Part shown: positions 14,622 to 23,992 of the stretch, one piece after another
How the letters are laid out: every line of letters starts with the position of its first letter
How positions within the stretch are numbered: the first letter of the stretch is position 1
Assembly (NCBI RefSeq): GCF_026790145.1
Contig: NZ_JALAMS010000054.1
Location: 1 to 64,000 of the forward strand
Length of the DNA: 64,000 nt
Source: Bacillus_I endophytica_A
GTDB lineage: Bacteria > Bacillota > Bacilli > Bacillales > Bacillaceae_H
Direction: 5' to 3'
The notes under the pieces: generated by a model
Seen by the model: the letters and a program-made list of their open reading frames with translations, nothing else
Databases searched by the model: none
What the model was told of the DNA's origin: nothing
Made by a program: the position numbers and the translations under genes

Positions 14622-16793
14622 ATGAATGAACAGCTTATTCGGGGTCTATTCTATAAAGGACTGTTGAAGAAGAATGATTATTCCCCGGAAACAGAGAAGT
14701 GCATTTTTAATGCGCTCAAAGGATTGAAAAATAAAAAGACAACGGCAAATAAGCCAGGGATGCTGCTTGGGAAAATCCAAAGCGGAAAAACGAAAACGTT
14801 TATTGGAATTACAGGATTAGCTTTTGATAACAATTATGATATTGCAATTGTTCTTACAAAAGGTACAAAAGCTCTTACAAGGCAAACGTACGAACGTTTG
14901 AAAGAAGAATTTTCTTCGTTTCAGGCTCATGATAAAATACAAATTTATGACATTATGAATCTTCCAGACAATCTCATTCAATATGAACTAAACCAAAAGC
15001 TCATTTTTGTTGTGAAGAAAGAAATTCACAATTTAAAAAGGCTTCATAAAGCTTTTTTTGAACAATATCCGCTTCTTCAGAACCGAAAGATTCTTTTAAT
15101 TGATGATGAAGCAGATTTTGCTAGTGTCGGTTTCTTGAAAACAAAAAAAGAAGCTCATGAAATAAGAGTTATCGCAGGGGAGATTGATCAGTTCCGGAAG
15201 AAAGTTGACAATATTTCCTTTTTACAAGTGACAGCAACACCATATTCTCTTTACCTTCAGCCTGAACATTTGAAAATCGATGGCTCTATTCAGGAGTTTC
15301 AACCTGTGAAGCCTTCATTCACAGAGCTTGTTCCTGTATCTGACGGCTATATTGGAGGAGAGTATTATTTCGAAGAGAGCACAAGGAAACGATCGCTTGC
15401 TTCTTATCTCTATGAAGCGATTCCATCGCATGAGCTTGCTATTTTAAAGAAACCAGATAGAAGGCGGTTCAAACTAGAAGAAGCGTTAACAAGTAAAAGG
15501 ATTGAATCGCTTCGCACAGCGCTCCTTCAATTTATCGTTGGTGGAATTATCAGAAGGCTACAGCAGCGGCAAATGAGAAAAAGAGAGATGAAATACAGCT
15601 TTATCGTCCATACTGAGCAAGCAAAAGCAGCGCACGAATGGCAAGAAACGATTGTGGTTGAGATGAAACGAAAGCTTCAACAAATGGCAGCTGAACAGCC
15701 TCTTGTTCTTTATAAACTCATTAAGCCTATTTATGCTAACTTAAAAAAATCATTAGAAAGAATAAAAGGGGAAATTCCAACGCTTCAAGATGTTCAGTAT
15801 GAAACATATTTTTACTTACAAAACGATTATGTACTTGTGACAAAAGTAAATTCAGAAAAAGAAATATCAGAGTTTTTAGATGATAAAGGACAGCTGAAAC
15901 TTCGAGCACCTCTTAATATTTTTATTGGCGGACAAATTTTAGATCGCGGAATTACCGTACAAAATTTAATTGGTTTTTATTATGGACGAAATCCAAGAAC
16001 ATTTCAGCAGGATACCGTTTTACAGCACTCTCGAATGTTTGGTTACAGATTCAAGAAAGATTTAGCGGTCACTCGCTTTTATACAACGCTTGAAATTTAT
16101 CAGGTGATGAAAAAAATTCACGAATTTGATACATCACTACGGGAATCTTTTGAAAAGAAGAGCTATGAAAGAGGTGTTGTATTTATAAGACGTGATGAAG
16201 ATGAAAAGCTTGTTCCTTGCAATCCAAACAAAATCTTACTGTCTAAAACTGTAGCGCTAAAACCATTAAAGCGCCTGTTGCCTGTTGGTTTTCAAACAGG
16301 TTATAAATCAAATATTGAAAAACATGTAAAAGAGATTGATCAAATCATAGAAAGGAGAAAAAGAAAGGATGGAAAGCCCTTTTTATTTCCTCTTGCAGAA
16401 GCTGTAAAAGTGATCCGGAAAATTAAATTAACACATGATGAGAAAGAAGGAGAAAGTTGGGATGATGCAGCTTTTCTTTCGAGTCTCACGTACCTTTCTA
16501 AAAATTTGAACTCTAAATATAGTGGCAATGTATTATGTATTGTAAGAGAAAATCGTAACATGAGCCGGATAAGAAGCAATCATCGCTATGAAGATGCACC
16601 AGACACAGCTTCAAATGAAGAAAGTGAGCTAATGCTTGCAAAACGTATTGCTATTGATACACCTGTGTTGATTTTACTTCGTCAAAATGGAAAAGAAGAA
16701 AACGGCTGGCGAGGCGGTCCTTTTTGGTGGCCTATACTTGTGGCGCCAAAAAATACAAAAACAACGATCTTTACAGGTGGAGTATTAGAATAG
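14622..16793 (+). CDS. Stand-alone Z1-domain protein (SF2-like ATPase)
   Basis: A 723-residue protein. The N-terminal half is an SF2 helicase-like ATPase: Walker A GKIQSGKTKTF (about residues 50-60), Walker B LLIDDEADFAS (about 160-170) and a motif III-like QVTATPY. The middle carries the Z1 signature: GGQILDRGITVQNLIGFYYG, then QQDTVLQHSRMFGYR. Z1 domains were first described next to MORC-type ATPases and restriction-like genes and are proposed to act in DNA defence or repair. No MORC, methylase or nuclease gene flanks it here. It stands alone between a PHP phosphatase (divergent) and a minus-strand CtaG-like gene. Residues after about 560 are lower in complexity. Biochemical role unknown. 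Confidence 0.82.
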   Translation: MNEQLIRGLFYKGLLKKNDYSPETEKCIFNALKGLKNKKTTANKPGMLLGKIQSGKTKTFIGITGLAFDNNYDIAIVLTKGTKALTRQTYERLKEEFSSFQAHDKIQIYDIMNLPDNLIQYELNQKLIFVVKKEIHNLKRLHKAFFEQYPLLQNRKILLIDDEADFASVGFLKTKKEAHEIRVIAGEIDQFRKKVDNISFLQVTATPYSLYLQPEHLKIDGSIQEFQPVKPSFTELVPVSDGYIGGEYYFEESTRKRSLASYLYEAIPSHELAILKKPDRRRFKLEEALTSKRIESLRTALLQFIVGGIIRRLQQRQMRKREMKYSFIVHTEQAKAAHEWQETIVVEMKRKLQQMAAEQPLVLYKLIKPIYANLKKSLERIKGEIPTLQDVQYETYFYLQNDYVLVTKVNSEKEISEFLDDKGQLKLRAPLNIFIGGQILDRGITVQNLIGFYYGRNPRTFQQDTVLQHSRMFGYRFKKDLAVTRFYTTLEIYQVMKKIHEFDTSLRESFEKKSYERGVVFIRRDEDEKLVPCNPNKILLSKTVALKPLKRLLPVGFQTGYKSNIEKHVKEIDQIIERRKRKDGKPFLFPLAEAVKVIRKIKLTHDEKEGESWDDAAFLSSLTYLSKNLNSKYSGNVLCIVRENRNMSRIRSNHRYEDAPDTASNEESELMLAKRIAIDTPVLILLRQNGKEENGWRGGPFWWPILVAPKNTKTTIFTGGVLE

Positions 16794-17151
16794 GTGAGGC
16801 ATGATATGTCTCACTTGTTTTAATTGAAGGCGATTTGTGACTATGAGGAATTTATTTGGTGGTGTAAGGAAAAAGGATCCGCCTGTTTGAAATAAGTTGC
16901 TTAATATTCTTTCTCCATAGCCGAAAGACACTGTAGACTTGTGAATGAACAACATAAAAGAAAGAGAAAAAAGGATGAAGAATGTAAATTCTTCATCCTT
17001 AGCTTTTAACAAAAAAGCAATAACAAAACCTATTTTGTAGCATACAAGCGGAACAATCATCTAGGTAGTGTTGTTAACGTTTAAAATATAAATCTCCTGC
17101 TTTTTTTCTTTGCTTATCTATTCTATCTCAATGTTGTTTAAGGTGAGTGAA
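16794..17151. other. Intergenic with one perfect terminator
   Basis: AAGGATGAAGAAT (16971-16983) pairs perfectly with ATTCTTCATCCTT (16988-17000) around GTAA. The open frame on the minus strand through this region lacks a ribosome site and contains the hairpin, so I do not call it a gene. Confidence 0.6.
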
Positions 17152-17934
17152 CTAAGCATAATGTGCTTCAGGACTTTTTCGCGGTTTTGTAGAGTTAAAC
17201 CATTGTAAGCAAAGAAGAAAAATAAGCAATGCGTCGATGATATCTCCCCCGTAGTACATTATCATGCCGCCAAGTTCAGATTCATGAACGGGTACTCCAT
17301 TAGGCGGTTGTGCATAAATATATTTAGATAAAATTCCATGACTTGCTAGTGCAAAAATAAGGACAATCGTTCTGTACAGATAAGAAAAGCGATGTGACAC
17401 AGGATCAAAATAAATCATAGAAATTGTAAAAAGATAGCCTGCTATAAACATGTGAGCATGAATGAAAACATGCAATAAAACATGTTCATGCATCATACTG
17501 TACAAATTTGTAGTATAAAGCAACCAAAGCCCGCCAACATTTAACAATGTTGCCACAACAGGATGAGTAAAAAAACGTGAAAATCTGCTTTTTAAAAAGG
17601 CAGAAAGCATTCTAGCTCGTTTCTTAGGAAGCGTACGCAACAAAAGCGTTATTGGAAAAGATAAAGAAATCAACAGCGGTGAGAGCATGACAAGCAGCAA
17701 ATGTCCAACCATATGTAGAGCAAAATTAGAATGAGCTCCCTCCGCAATTGGACCGCTAACAGAGCCTACTGCACAAAGAATACCTAAAGCAAGCAAAACT
17801 ACTCTAGAAAAAGGCCATGTTTTATAGCGAGAATTAGAATGAAATACAGAAAAAAGATAAAGGAACAATGCGATAAGAAATGGAGCAGCTAAGATGAAAT
17901 CTTCTCTAACTATATGATGATGCATATTATTCAT
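17152..17934 (-). CDS. CtaG-type cytochrome c oxidase assembly protein
   Basis: A 260-residue membrane protein with about seven helices and many His residues in or near them (GPIAEGAHSNFALHMVGHLL, HEHVLLHVFIHAHMFIAGYL, ELGGMIMYYGG). This is the pattern of the caa3_CtaG family, which helps insert copper into cytochrome oxidases. It overlaps the upstream DUF2243 gene by 8 bp on the same strand, a pairing typical of Bacillales. No oxidase subunits are in the window, so it is probably a CtaG paralogue acting with a remote oxidase or another copper enzyme. Confidence 0.88.
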   Translation of the reverse strand: MNNMHHHIVREDFILAAPFLIALFLYLFSVFHSNSRYKTWPFSRVVLLALGILCAVGSVSGPIAEGAHSNFALHMVGHLLLVMLSPLLISLSFPITLLLRTLPKKRARMLSAFLKSRFSRFFTHPVVATLLNVGGLWLLYTTNLYSMMHEHVLLHVFIHAHMFIAGYLFTISMIYFDPVSHRFSYLYRTIVLIFALASHGILSKYIYAQPPNGVPVHESELGGMIMYYGGDIIDALLIFLLCLQWFNSTKPRKSPEAHYA

Positions 17935-18394
17935 AAGAATGACGTCCTTGTTTCTTTTTGCTTATTTGTAGTAATACAATTCCAGCTCCAATCATCAGAA
18001 GGGCTAATCCATTCCAAATAGTATCATATATCCATAAGGTATCAACATAGCGGATTTGATGAAGGCCCATAAGCTTATGTTGAATAAGTCCATCGTAAAG
18101 CTGAAATCCTCCTGTCCCAATCCAAAAGCTACCGTGCCACTTTTTAAACTTCAGAGCATTTCGGCGGCGTAAGTCGGCAAATAGAAACAAACCTCCAATT
18201 GTGGCAAACCAACTGAAGGCGTGAAAGAAACCGTCAGATATGATGCCAATTTTGGTTGTTGAACCATCATAAAAATGATGCCACTGTAAAAGCTGATGAA
18301 AAAAAACTTCATCAATAAAAGCAGCAAAACCAATTCCAATAAGAATACCTGAAAATACATTTCGTTTGCCATAGTTTAACGATGCTTTGCCCAT
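17927..18394 (-). CDS. DUF2243 membrane protein
   Basis: A 155-residue protein with four predicted membrane helices. Conserved features of DUF2243 are present: GIGFAAFIDEVFFHQLLQWH near the start and GGFQLYDGLIQHKLMGLHQI near the end, with paired His residues. The start is ATG 18394 (MGKASLNYGK), preceded by AGAAAGG; the open frame extends upstream without a ribosome site. Translationally coupled to the CtaG-like gene by an 8-bp overlap. The family is repeatedly found next to CtaG, so a shared role in copper or haem-copper oxidase assembly is likely but unproven. Confidence 0.85.
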   Translation of the reverse strand: MGKASLNYGKRNVFSGILIGIGFAAFIDEVFFHQLLQWHHFYDGSTTKIGIISDGFFHAFSWFATIGGLFLFADLRRRNALKFKKWHGSFWIGTGGFQLYDGLIQHKLMGLHQIRYVDTLWIYDTIWNGLALLMIGAGIVLLQISKKKQGRHSYE

Positions 18395-18813
18395 TTTATC
18401 ATTCCTTTCTAAAAAAGGTACTACATACCACTTTCCCAACTCATCTTTTCTGTAAACGATTAAAAGAAAGTCTAAAAAAGCCAATTCTTATTCTCATTGT
18501 TCTCGTCCTTTTCTTTTACTTTTTCTTAAAAAGAGAATTTTATTTTCCCATTCAGAAATATTACGCTTTTTTTAGACAGTGCAAAACTAAAAGAATATAT
18601 GGTGTATGCTCTGCAAAACCGTTTAGAAAAAGTCTAGCTAGAATATATAAATGGTATAAAAAAGAACGACTAAATCTCTATGATCCAATAATGAATCAAA
18701 TAGAGAACGTGCTTAAACATCACACTTATTAAATTCTAGAATGTATGATACATGTTTCCTTTTCTTTACGGAAAAAGTAAATATATATTTATACAGAAAA
18801 GGCAGGAGGGGAA
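18395..18813. other. Intergenic between divergent units
   Basis: A plus-strand frame across 18436-18732 is open and includes a hydrophobic stretch (KKPILILIVLVLFFYFF), but no start with a ribosome site was found and its 5' end overlaps the divergent DUF2243 gene. Promoters for the DUF2243 operon and the YetF-like gene must lie here. Confidence 0.35.
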
Positions 18814-19536
18814 ATGGAACTTTTAAAAGAGCTAATGCTTATCTTTGGGCGAATAGTCACAATTATCCCTTTACTTTTAGTTGTAACGCTTGTAATGGGA
18901 AGAAGGGCAATTGGAGAACTTCCTGTTTTTGATTTTCTTGTTGTTCTTGTATTAGGATCTGTTGTTGGAGCGGATATTGCAGATCCGAATGTTGAACATA
19001 TTCATACATCTATAGCTATTGTTTTAATTGCTTTTCTTCAACGTATTATCGCAAAGTCGGCCATCTCATTTCGAAGATTTGGAAAGCTTATTACATTTGA
19101 CCCAACGGTTGTCATTAAAGATGGTCAAATATCAAGAACTAATATAAAAAAGATACGCTATTCACTTGATAATATCTTGCAAATGTTAAGAGAAAACGGA
19201 GTTTTTGATATAACACATGTTCATCTTGGTATTATTGAATCAAACGGGAAGTTAACTGTTTATAAACATCCTGCTAACGATGTTGTAACGGTAAATGATT
19301 TAGGTATTGAAAAAAGTCTTGATGGAATTGCTTATCCTGTTGTGATTGAAGGGAAAGTATATAGAAAGGTACTAACAGACCTCCATTTGACAGAAGAATG
19401 GTTAAATAAAGAATTGGAAAAGAAGGGGATTAAAGATATAAATCGTATTTTCTTAGCTTCTGTTAATGAGCGAAATGAAATGTATGTTTCACTTTATGAC
19501 TCGAATCCAGTTATTAAGCCAGATGTTATTCATTGA
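18814..19536 (+). CDS. DUF421/YetF-like membrane protein
   Basis: A 240-residue protein: three N-terminal membrane helices (PLLLVVTLVMGRRAIGELPV, VFDFLVVLVLGSVVGADIAD, AIVLIAFLQRIIAK) followed by a soluble alpha/beta tail with VIKDGQISRTNIKK, the core of DUF421. Spore germination-associated and stress-linked Bacillus paralogues include YetF, YrbG, YkjA and YdfR. ATG 18814 follows GGCAGGAGGGGAA. It lies upstream of a CotF-like coat gene, so a sporulation role is plausible. Mechanism unknown. Confidence 0.85.
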   Translation: MELLKELMLIFGRIVTIIPLLLVVTLVMGRRAIGELPVFDFLVVLVLGSVVGADIADPNVEHIHTSIAIVLIAFLQRIIAKSAISFRRFGKLITFDPTVVIKDGQISRTNIKKIRYSLDNILQMLRENGVFDITHVHLGIIESNGKLTVYKHPANDVVTVNDLGIEKSLDGIAYPVVIEGKVYRKVLTDLHLTEEWLNKELEKKGIKDINRIFLASVNERNEMYVSLYDSNPVIKPDVIH

Positions 19537-19653
19537 CCACCATTTAAAACTAAAAAAATCATCTTACCTATACCATTATTTTTATAAGGAATAATTTTTG
19601 TTTGTTGTTTTATACTAACTGCGAAAATATGGTTCCAAAAGGAGGAGATTTAA

Positions 19654-20295
19654 ATGATGCAAAATCAACAAGGTCAAACACATCAAAACATGCACACGGG
19701 GAATATTCCACAACACATGAATCATGGTGGACATGAAGTCTTTGATGTGCAAGAAGTATTATCAGGAACAATTGGTACTCTAAATTCTTATACGTTGTTA
19801 CGTCAACATGTACAAGATCCTGAATTAAAAGATATTTTGGAACGCCAATATCAATTTATTCAAGATGAGTACAATACAACAGTAGAATGTTTTAAAAGTG
19901 GCCAAGATCCTTCCAAACCAACGCAGAGTTATAAGATGAAGCAAGGTAATGACTTTGTATATGGTCTTAAACCATCTCAACCTAAGAAGCCTTTACAATC
20001 TGTAAATGAAATTACAGATGAATGTGTTTCAAGCTGTATGCTTGGCTCTGTAAAGTCATGTGCAACAATGAAAACAACAGCAGCTCTTGAAACAACTAAT
20101 CCAGTTGTGCGCCGTGTGCTTGCAGATTCTATCCCAAATAGTATTGAAATGGCATATGAGCTTTCTCTTTATCAAAACAAACATCATTATTATCAAGTAC
20201 CACAACTTGCGCAACAAGATATGCAACAAATGTTAAATGCATATGCACCTGCTCAAGGACAGCAAAACATGCCAAATAATAATACAACTCATTAA
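19654..20295 (+). CDS. Spore coat protein, CotF family
   Basis: A 213-residue protein. A Gln/His/Met-rich N-terminus (QQGQTHQNMHTG) leads to a CotF-like helical domain: VFDVQEVLSGTIGTLNSYTL near residue 30 and KTTAALETTNPVVRRVLADS near residue 140, with a Cys-rich loop (ECVSSCMLGSVKSCA). Such ferritin-like helical bundles are structural coat or inter-coat proteins made late in sporulation. ATG 19654 follows AAAGGAGGAGATTTAA. A perfect terminator follows. Confidence 0.88.
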   Translation: MMQNQQGQTHQNMHTGNIPQHMNHGGHEVFDVQEVLSGTIGTLNSYTLLRQHVQDPELKDILERQYQFIQDEYNTTVECFKSGQDPSKPTQSYKMKQGNDFVYGLKPSQPKKPLQSVNEITDECVSSCMLGSVKSCATMKTTAALETTNPVVRRVLADSIPNSIEMAYELSLYQNKHHYYQVPQLAQQDMQQMLNAYAPAQGQQNMPNNNTTH

Positions 20296-20315
20296 TATTT
20301 ATCTATTAATGACGA

Positions 20316-20352
20316 GAACTCATGGAACCTTTACTGGTTCCATGAGTTTTAT
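20316..20352 (+). terminator. Terminator of the CotF-like gene
   Basis: ACTCATGGAACC pairs perfectly with GGTTCCATGAGT around a 6-nt loop, followed by TTTATTTTT. Confidence 0.9.
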
Positions 20353-20408
20353 TTTTGCGTATGACTAAACAATAAGAAGGGAAGGAATGAAGGCTATTCT
20401 TCCTCCGA

Positions 20409-21872
20409 TTAAAACGGAAATTCTCGATATTTATCTTGGATAGAGATCCATTTTAACTTTGTAAATTCATCAATTATCCATGGGTTTCCAAACCTTCCTA
20501 GACCACTTTGCTTATTACCGCCAAACGGTATATTAGATGCATCATTTACAGTTTGATCATTTATATGGGTCATCCCACTGTCAATTTTCAATCCATATTC
20601 TTCGCCTTTTTTTAAATCGGAAGTAAATATAGCAGAACTTAGGCCATAGATAGTGTCATTAGCTAATTCAATTGCATGATCATCGGATTCAGCTTTGATA
20701 ATTGAAACTACTGGGGAAAATAATTCTGACTGAGCAATTTCATCAGAATTATTTACATCAACAAATACAAATGGGGTTAACACGTTTCCTATTCGTTTAC
20801 CTCTCAGCCCTAGTTTGTTGCCACTTTTCTCAGCTTTTTCAATTAATTCAAGGACTTTTTCTATTTGTTTTTCATTAATCAGCGGACCAATTACTGTATC
20901 CCGCTTTGTTTGATCTCCGTATGGTAGCTTTGAAGCTCTTTCCATAAATTTATTCGCAAAGTCTTCATATAAATCTTTATGTACGATAAGTCGATTGATA
21001 CACATGCAAATTTGTCCTTGATGCATAAACTTCCCAAAAATAGCTGCATCAACAGCCTTATTAACATCTGCATCTTGAAGAACGATAAAGGGGTTATTTC
21101 CACCAAGCTCTAATGCAACACGTTTGAGATTTTCTCCAGCTACTTTCCCTATATGTTTTCCAAATCCAGTAGAACCTGTAAAAGCAATTAATTGTATCAC
21201 TGGGTTTTCTAACATTTCGTCCTTGATTTCATCAGGAGTCGTAAGGATAGACTGAAATACGCCCTTCGGTAATCCAGCATAATCGAAGGCTCGTGCAATA
21301 ATAGAACCCCCTGTTAATCCAACTTGTAAATCTGCTTTATGAACAACTGTATTTCCAAGCGCAATAGCTGGAACAATAGAACGCAGTGATAAATTCATTG
21401 GAAAGTTAAAGGGGGAAATTGATGACACGACGCCAAGTGGTTGACGATAAACTCTATTTCTTTTTCCTTCGATTGTCGAAGGGATGTCTATTATTTCATC
21501 AACAGCATCCATATATTTAAACGTTTCTTTTAGTACATCAATGGAAAGATTCAATTCTAATTCGGATTTAAGTAGGGTTCCTCCTGTTTCTTGACTGATA
21601 ATCTGAATAATATCCTTACGATTATTCTGAAGGAATTCAGCTGTCTTACGGAATATCGTTTTTCTATCATTGACAGATGAATGTGCCCAGTCTTTTTGTC
21701 TTGCTTCTGCTATTTTAAATGAATCCTTTACTTGTTGTAATGAGGCTAATTTAACAGAGGTTATGACTGAACGATCATATGGATTCATAATATCTTCTGT
21801 ACGTTCTGTATCTCCATCAATCCACTCTCCATTAATATAGTTTTTATTGTACTTATTTTTAAAATCATTCAC
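20409..21872 (-). CDS. Aldehyde dehydrogenase (aryl-aldehyde/YfmT-like)
   Basis: A 487-residue NAD(P)+-dependent aldehyde dehydrogenase. The catalytic set is complete: Asn156 in SPFNFPMN, Glu255 in ALELGGNN, and Cys289 in GQICMC, with the nucleotide loop FTGSTGFGKH. It oxidises an aldehyde to the acid in the cytosol. The sequence is closest in style to the YfmT/vanillin-benzaldehyde dehydrogenase branch, but substrate cannot be read from sequence alone. It is monocistronic, with no linked oxygenase or transporter. Confidence 0.85.
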   Translation of the reverse strand: MNDFKNKYNKNYINGEWIDGDTERTEDIMNPYDRSVITSVKLASLQQVKDSFKIAEARQKDWAHSSVNDRKTIFRKTAEFLQNNRKDIIQIISQETGGTLLKSELELNLSIDVLKETFKYMDAVDEIIDIPSTIEGKRNRVYRQPLGVVSSISPFNFPMNLSLRSIVPAIALGNTVVHKADLQVGLTGGSIIARAFDYAGLPKGVFQSILTTPDEIKDEMLENPVIQLIAFTGSTGFGKHIGKVAGENLKRVALELGGNNPFIVLQDADVNKAVDAAIFGKFMHQGQICMCINRLIVHKDLYEDFANKFMERASKLPYGDQTKRDTVIGPLINEKQIEKVLELIEKAEKSGNKLGLRGKRIGNVLTPFVFVDVNNSDEIAQSELFSPVVSIIKAESDDHAIELANDTIYGLSSAIFTSDLKKGEEYGLKIDSGMTHINDQTVNDASNIPFGGNKQSGLGRFGNPWIIDEFTKLKWISIQDKYREFPF

Positions 21873-21945
21873 TTACTATCCACCTCTTTCCAAATATTTT
21901 TGTATTTTTCACCTTTTCAGTATGGTTTATGTATAGGATAGCATT

Positions 21946-22167
21946 TTACCCTAGATTATAAAAGTTACCTTTACACTCAAATGTTTCTTCAATAGTTATA
22001 TGAAAGATTCTTCTTACTTCTATAGAGTGTGGTACATTTTCGAAAGGAAAAATAAAAATTTTTTCTTGATTTTTGTGTAAAAAATTAACAGTATAGAAGT
22101 TATTATTATACGGCACCATTGTAAATGCAATCTTTGGAATAGTAGTATTCATAGTCAGTTTGTTCAT
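21946..22167 (-). CDS. Small hypothetical protein, doubtful
   Basis: A 73-residue open frame (MNKLTMNTTIPKIAF ... ECKGNFYNLG) of beta-rich composition, between the aldehyde dehydrogenase and the M20 gene. It has no strong ribosome site and no family I know. It may be a remnant or a chance frame. Confidence 0.3.
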   Translation of the reverse strand: MNKLTMNTTIPKIAFTMVPYNNNFYTVNFLHKNQEKIFIFPFENVPHSIEVRRIFHITIEETFECKGNFYNLG

Positions 22168-22247
22168 GTCGTGATTACGAAAAAATTAATAAAGCAGAGA
22201 AGGAGAAACCTCAATAATTAAAAGATTTAGTAGAGAGGGGCACTAAG

Positions 22248-23438
22248 ATGAAAGAAACATTGATGAAGATGTTAGAAAATCGCAAAGATGAGATGATTAA
22301 CATCCGACGGTACCTCCATGAAAATCCGGAACTATCATTTCAGGAGAAGAAAACTAGTCAGTATATTGTAGAGTTTTATAAAGGAAAGAACGTCGAGATA
22401 CAAACAAATGTAGGTGGAGGATATGGCATTATTGTAACGATTAAAGGAGAGAAAGAAGGAAAAAAGATTGGCTTACGGGCAGATTTTGATGCTCTTCCTA
22501 TTCAAGAAGAAACGGATGTACCATTCAAGTCAAAGAATCCGGGGGTTATGCATGCCTGTGCACATGATGGACATACCGCATATTTAATGATCCTTGCCGA
22601 TTGTTTAATCCAGCTAAAAGATGAGATCCCAGGAACAATAAAAATTATTCATCAACCAGCTGAGGAAGAACCGCCTGGTGGGGCAATTGGTATGATTGAG
22701 TCAGGTTTAATTGATGATTTAGATTATATTTTTGGTGTTCATTTACTACCTCTAGGGCCTGCAGGGGTAGTTGGATATAATAGTGGATACGTTTTTCCTG
22801 GGCGAGCATACTTTAAATTAAAAGTACAAGGGATAGGAGGGCACGGTTCTTCTCCCCATCTAGCAAATGATGCTATTGTAGCTGGTGCATATTTTGTCAC
22901 AGCTGTTCAAACCGTTATTAGTCGACGATTAAATCCGTTTGACATGGGTGTTGTCACAATCGGTTCTTTTGATGGCAAAGGTACATTCAACGTGATTAAA
23001 GATAAGGTGGAACTTGAAGGTGATGTCAGGGGCATGACTGAAGAAACGCGGGAATTAATTGAAAAAGAAATTTGTCGTATTGCAAAAGGAATAGAAGAGG
23101 AATTTAATGTAACATGTGAGTTAACTTATACGCCTGACTATCCACCGCTATATAATAATCCAGAACTAACCAAGATGGTGGAAACTGCTTTGAAAAATAC
23201 AAATGATAGAGATATTAAAGAAGTAAAAGAGTTTCCTAAATTATCGCCATCAGAAGACTTTGCCCATTATGCAAAAAAGTTTCCAGCTTGTTTCTTTTAT
23301 ATTTGCTGTACACCTAAAGGCGTAGAAAAACCTTATTTCAATCACCATCCGAAATTTGATATTGATGAAGATGCCCTTTTAGTAGCAGCCAAAGCAGTTG
23401 GGACTGTTATTTGCGGTTATTATCAAATTAATGAATAA
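22248..23438 (+). CDS. M20-family amidohydrolase (N-acyl amino acid deacylase type)
   Basis: A 396-residue metallo-amidohydrolase. Conserved M20D features: RRYLHENPELSFQE near the N-terminus, GLRADFDALPIQEE, HACAHDGHTAYL (metal ligands), HQPAEEEPPGGAIGMIE (catalytic Glu pair), GVHLLPLGPAG, and SEDFAHYAKKFP near the C-terminus. The family removes acyl groups from N-acyl amino acids or related amides. ATG 22248 has GAGAGGGGCACTAAG upstream. It is intact, unlike the second M20 gene at 52132-53538, which mobile DNA destroyed. Confidence 0.88.
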   Translation: MKETLMKMLENRKDEMINIRRYLHENPELSFQEKKTSQYIVEFYKGKNVEIQTNVGGGYGIIVTIKGEKEGKKIGLRADFDALPIQEETDVPFKSKNPGVMHACAHDGHTAYLMILADCLIQLKDEIPGTIKIIHQPAEEEPPGGAIGMIESGLIDDLDYIFGVHLLPLGPAGVVGYNSGYVFPGRAYFKLKVQGIGGHGSSPHLANDAIVAGAYFVTAVQTVISRRLNPFDMGVVTIGSFDGKGTFNVIKDKVELEGDVRGMTEETRELIEKEICRIAKGIEEEFNVTCELTYTPDYPPLYNNPELTKMVETALKNTNDRDIKEVKEFPKLSPSEDFAHYAKKFPACFFYICCTPKGVEKPYFNHHPKFDIDEDALLVAAKAVGTVICGYYQINE

Positions 23439-23504
23439 CCAATTGCTATTGATTGTCTTATCAAAAGAAATAACAGCCCATATTTTTCATTTTCTTAAAT
23501 AAAA

Positions 23505-23526
23505 AAGAGAGCCTTAAGACTCTCTT
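23505..23526. terminator. Short terminator
   Basis: AAGAGAG pairs with CTCTCTT; T-rich sequence flanks it. It lies just past the stop of the gene at 23533 on the minus strand. Confidence 0.6.
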
Positions 23527-23532
23527 CTTTAT

Positions 23533-23808
23533 TTAATCATCATTTTGATTTGACATAGAAATAGGAGAACCAGTAGAAGTATGTTCATTGACCCAATCTC
23601 GTGTTGTATCCGAAACAGCGGACCAGTTCGGAATTTTATCTTTGTTCTGCTGAATCCACTTCATGCAAAATTGAGGATCAATGCTATGTTGTTCACACTC
23701 CGATAAAAAGGCTTGAACAGTAGATTCATTGCAGTTTTCCCACGTTCCACAAGTTGTGTGCCACAAGCTTTCCATTTTCTCCTGTACAGACTGATTTTCA
23801 TTTAACAT
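23533..23808 (-). CDS. Hypothetical protein
   Basis: A 91-residue soluble protein starting MLNENQSVQEKMESLWHTTC, with Trp and Cys recurring (TWENCNEST, FCMKWIQQN, DWVNEHT) and a polar C-terminus. An AAGGAGGAAGAAAT site precedes ATG 23808. No membrane segment, signal or catalytic motif. Family unknown. Confidence 0.7.
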   Translation of the reverse strand: MLNENQSVQEKMESLWHTTCGTWENCNESTVQAFLSECEQHSIDPQFCMKWIQQNKDKIPNWSAVSDTTRDWVNEHTSTGSPISMSNQNDD

Positions 23809-23992
23809 ATTTCTTCCTCCTTGTTATATACTGTCATTGGTATAAAAGATACATAAACAGTATGTCCAAAGGAATTTAAAACATGTAGCTTCAAGAGAAA
23901 GTCAGGATGTTTGCACAAAGACGAACTAGAATATTTGATTTAAGTAGTTGTTTGGAAGTTTTCGCGTCAAAGTTTAAAATAACTCTTAATTT

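Noticed and set aside
16785..17060. Minus-strand frame of 91 codons after the Z1 gene
   Set aside because: No ribosome site, and it contains a perfect terminator hairpin.
18382..18732. Open frame on the plus strand with one hydrophobic helix
   Set aside because: No start with a ribosome site, and its 5' end overlaps the divergent DUF2243 gene in antisense. The coding-like composition is common in AT-rich DNA.
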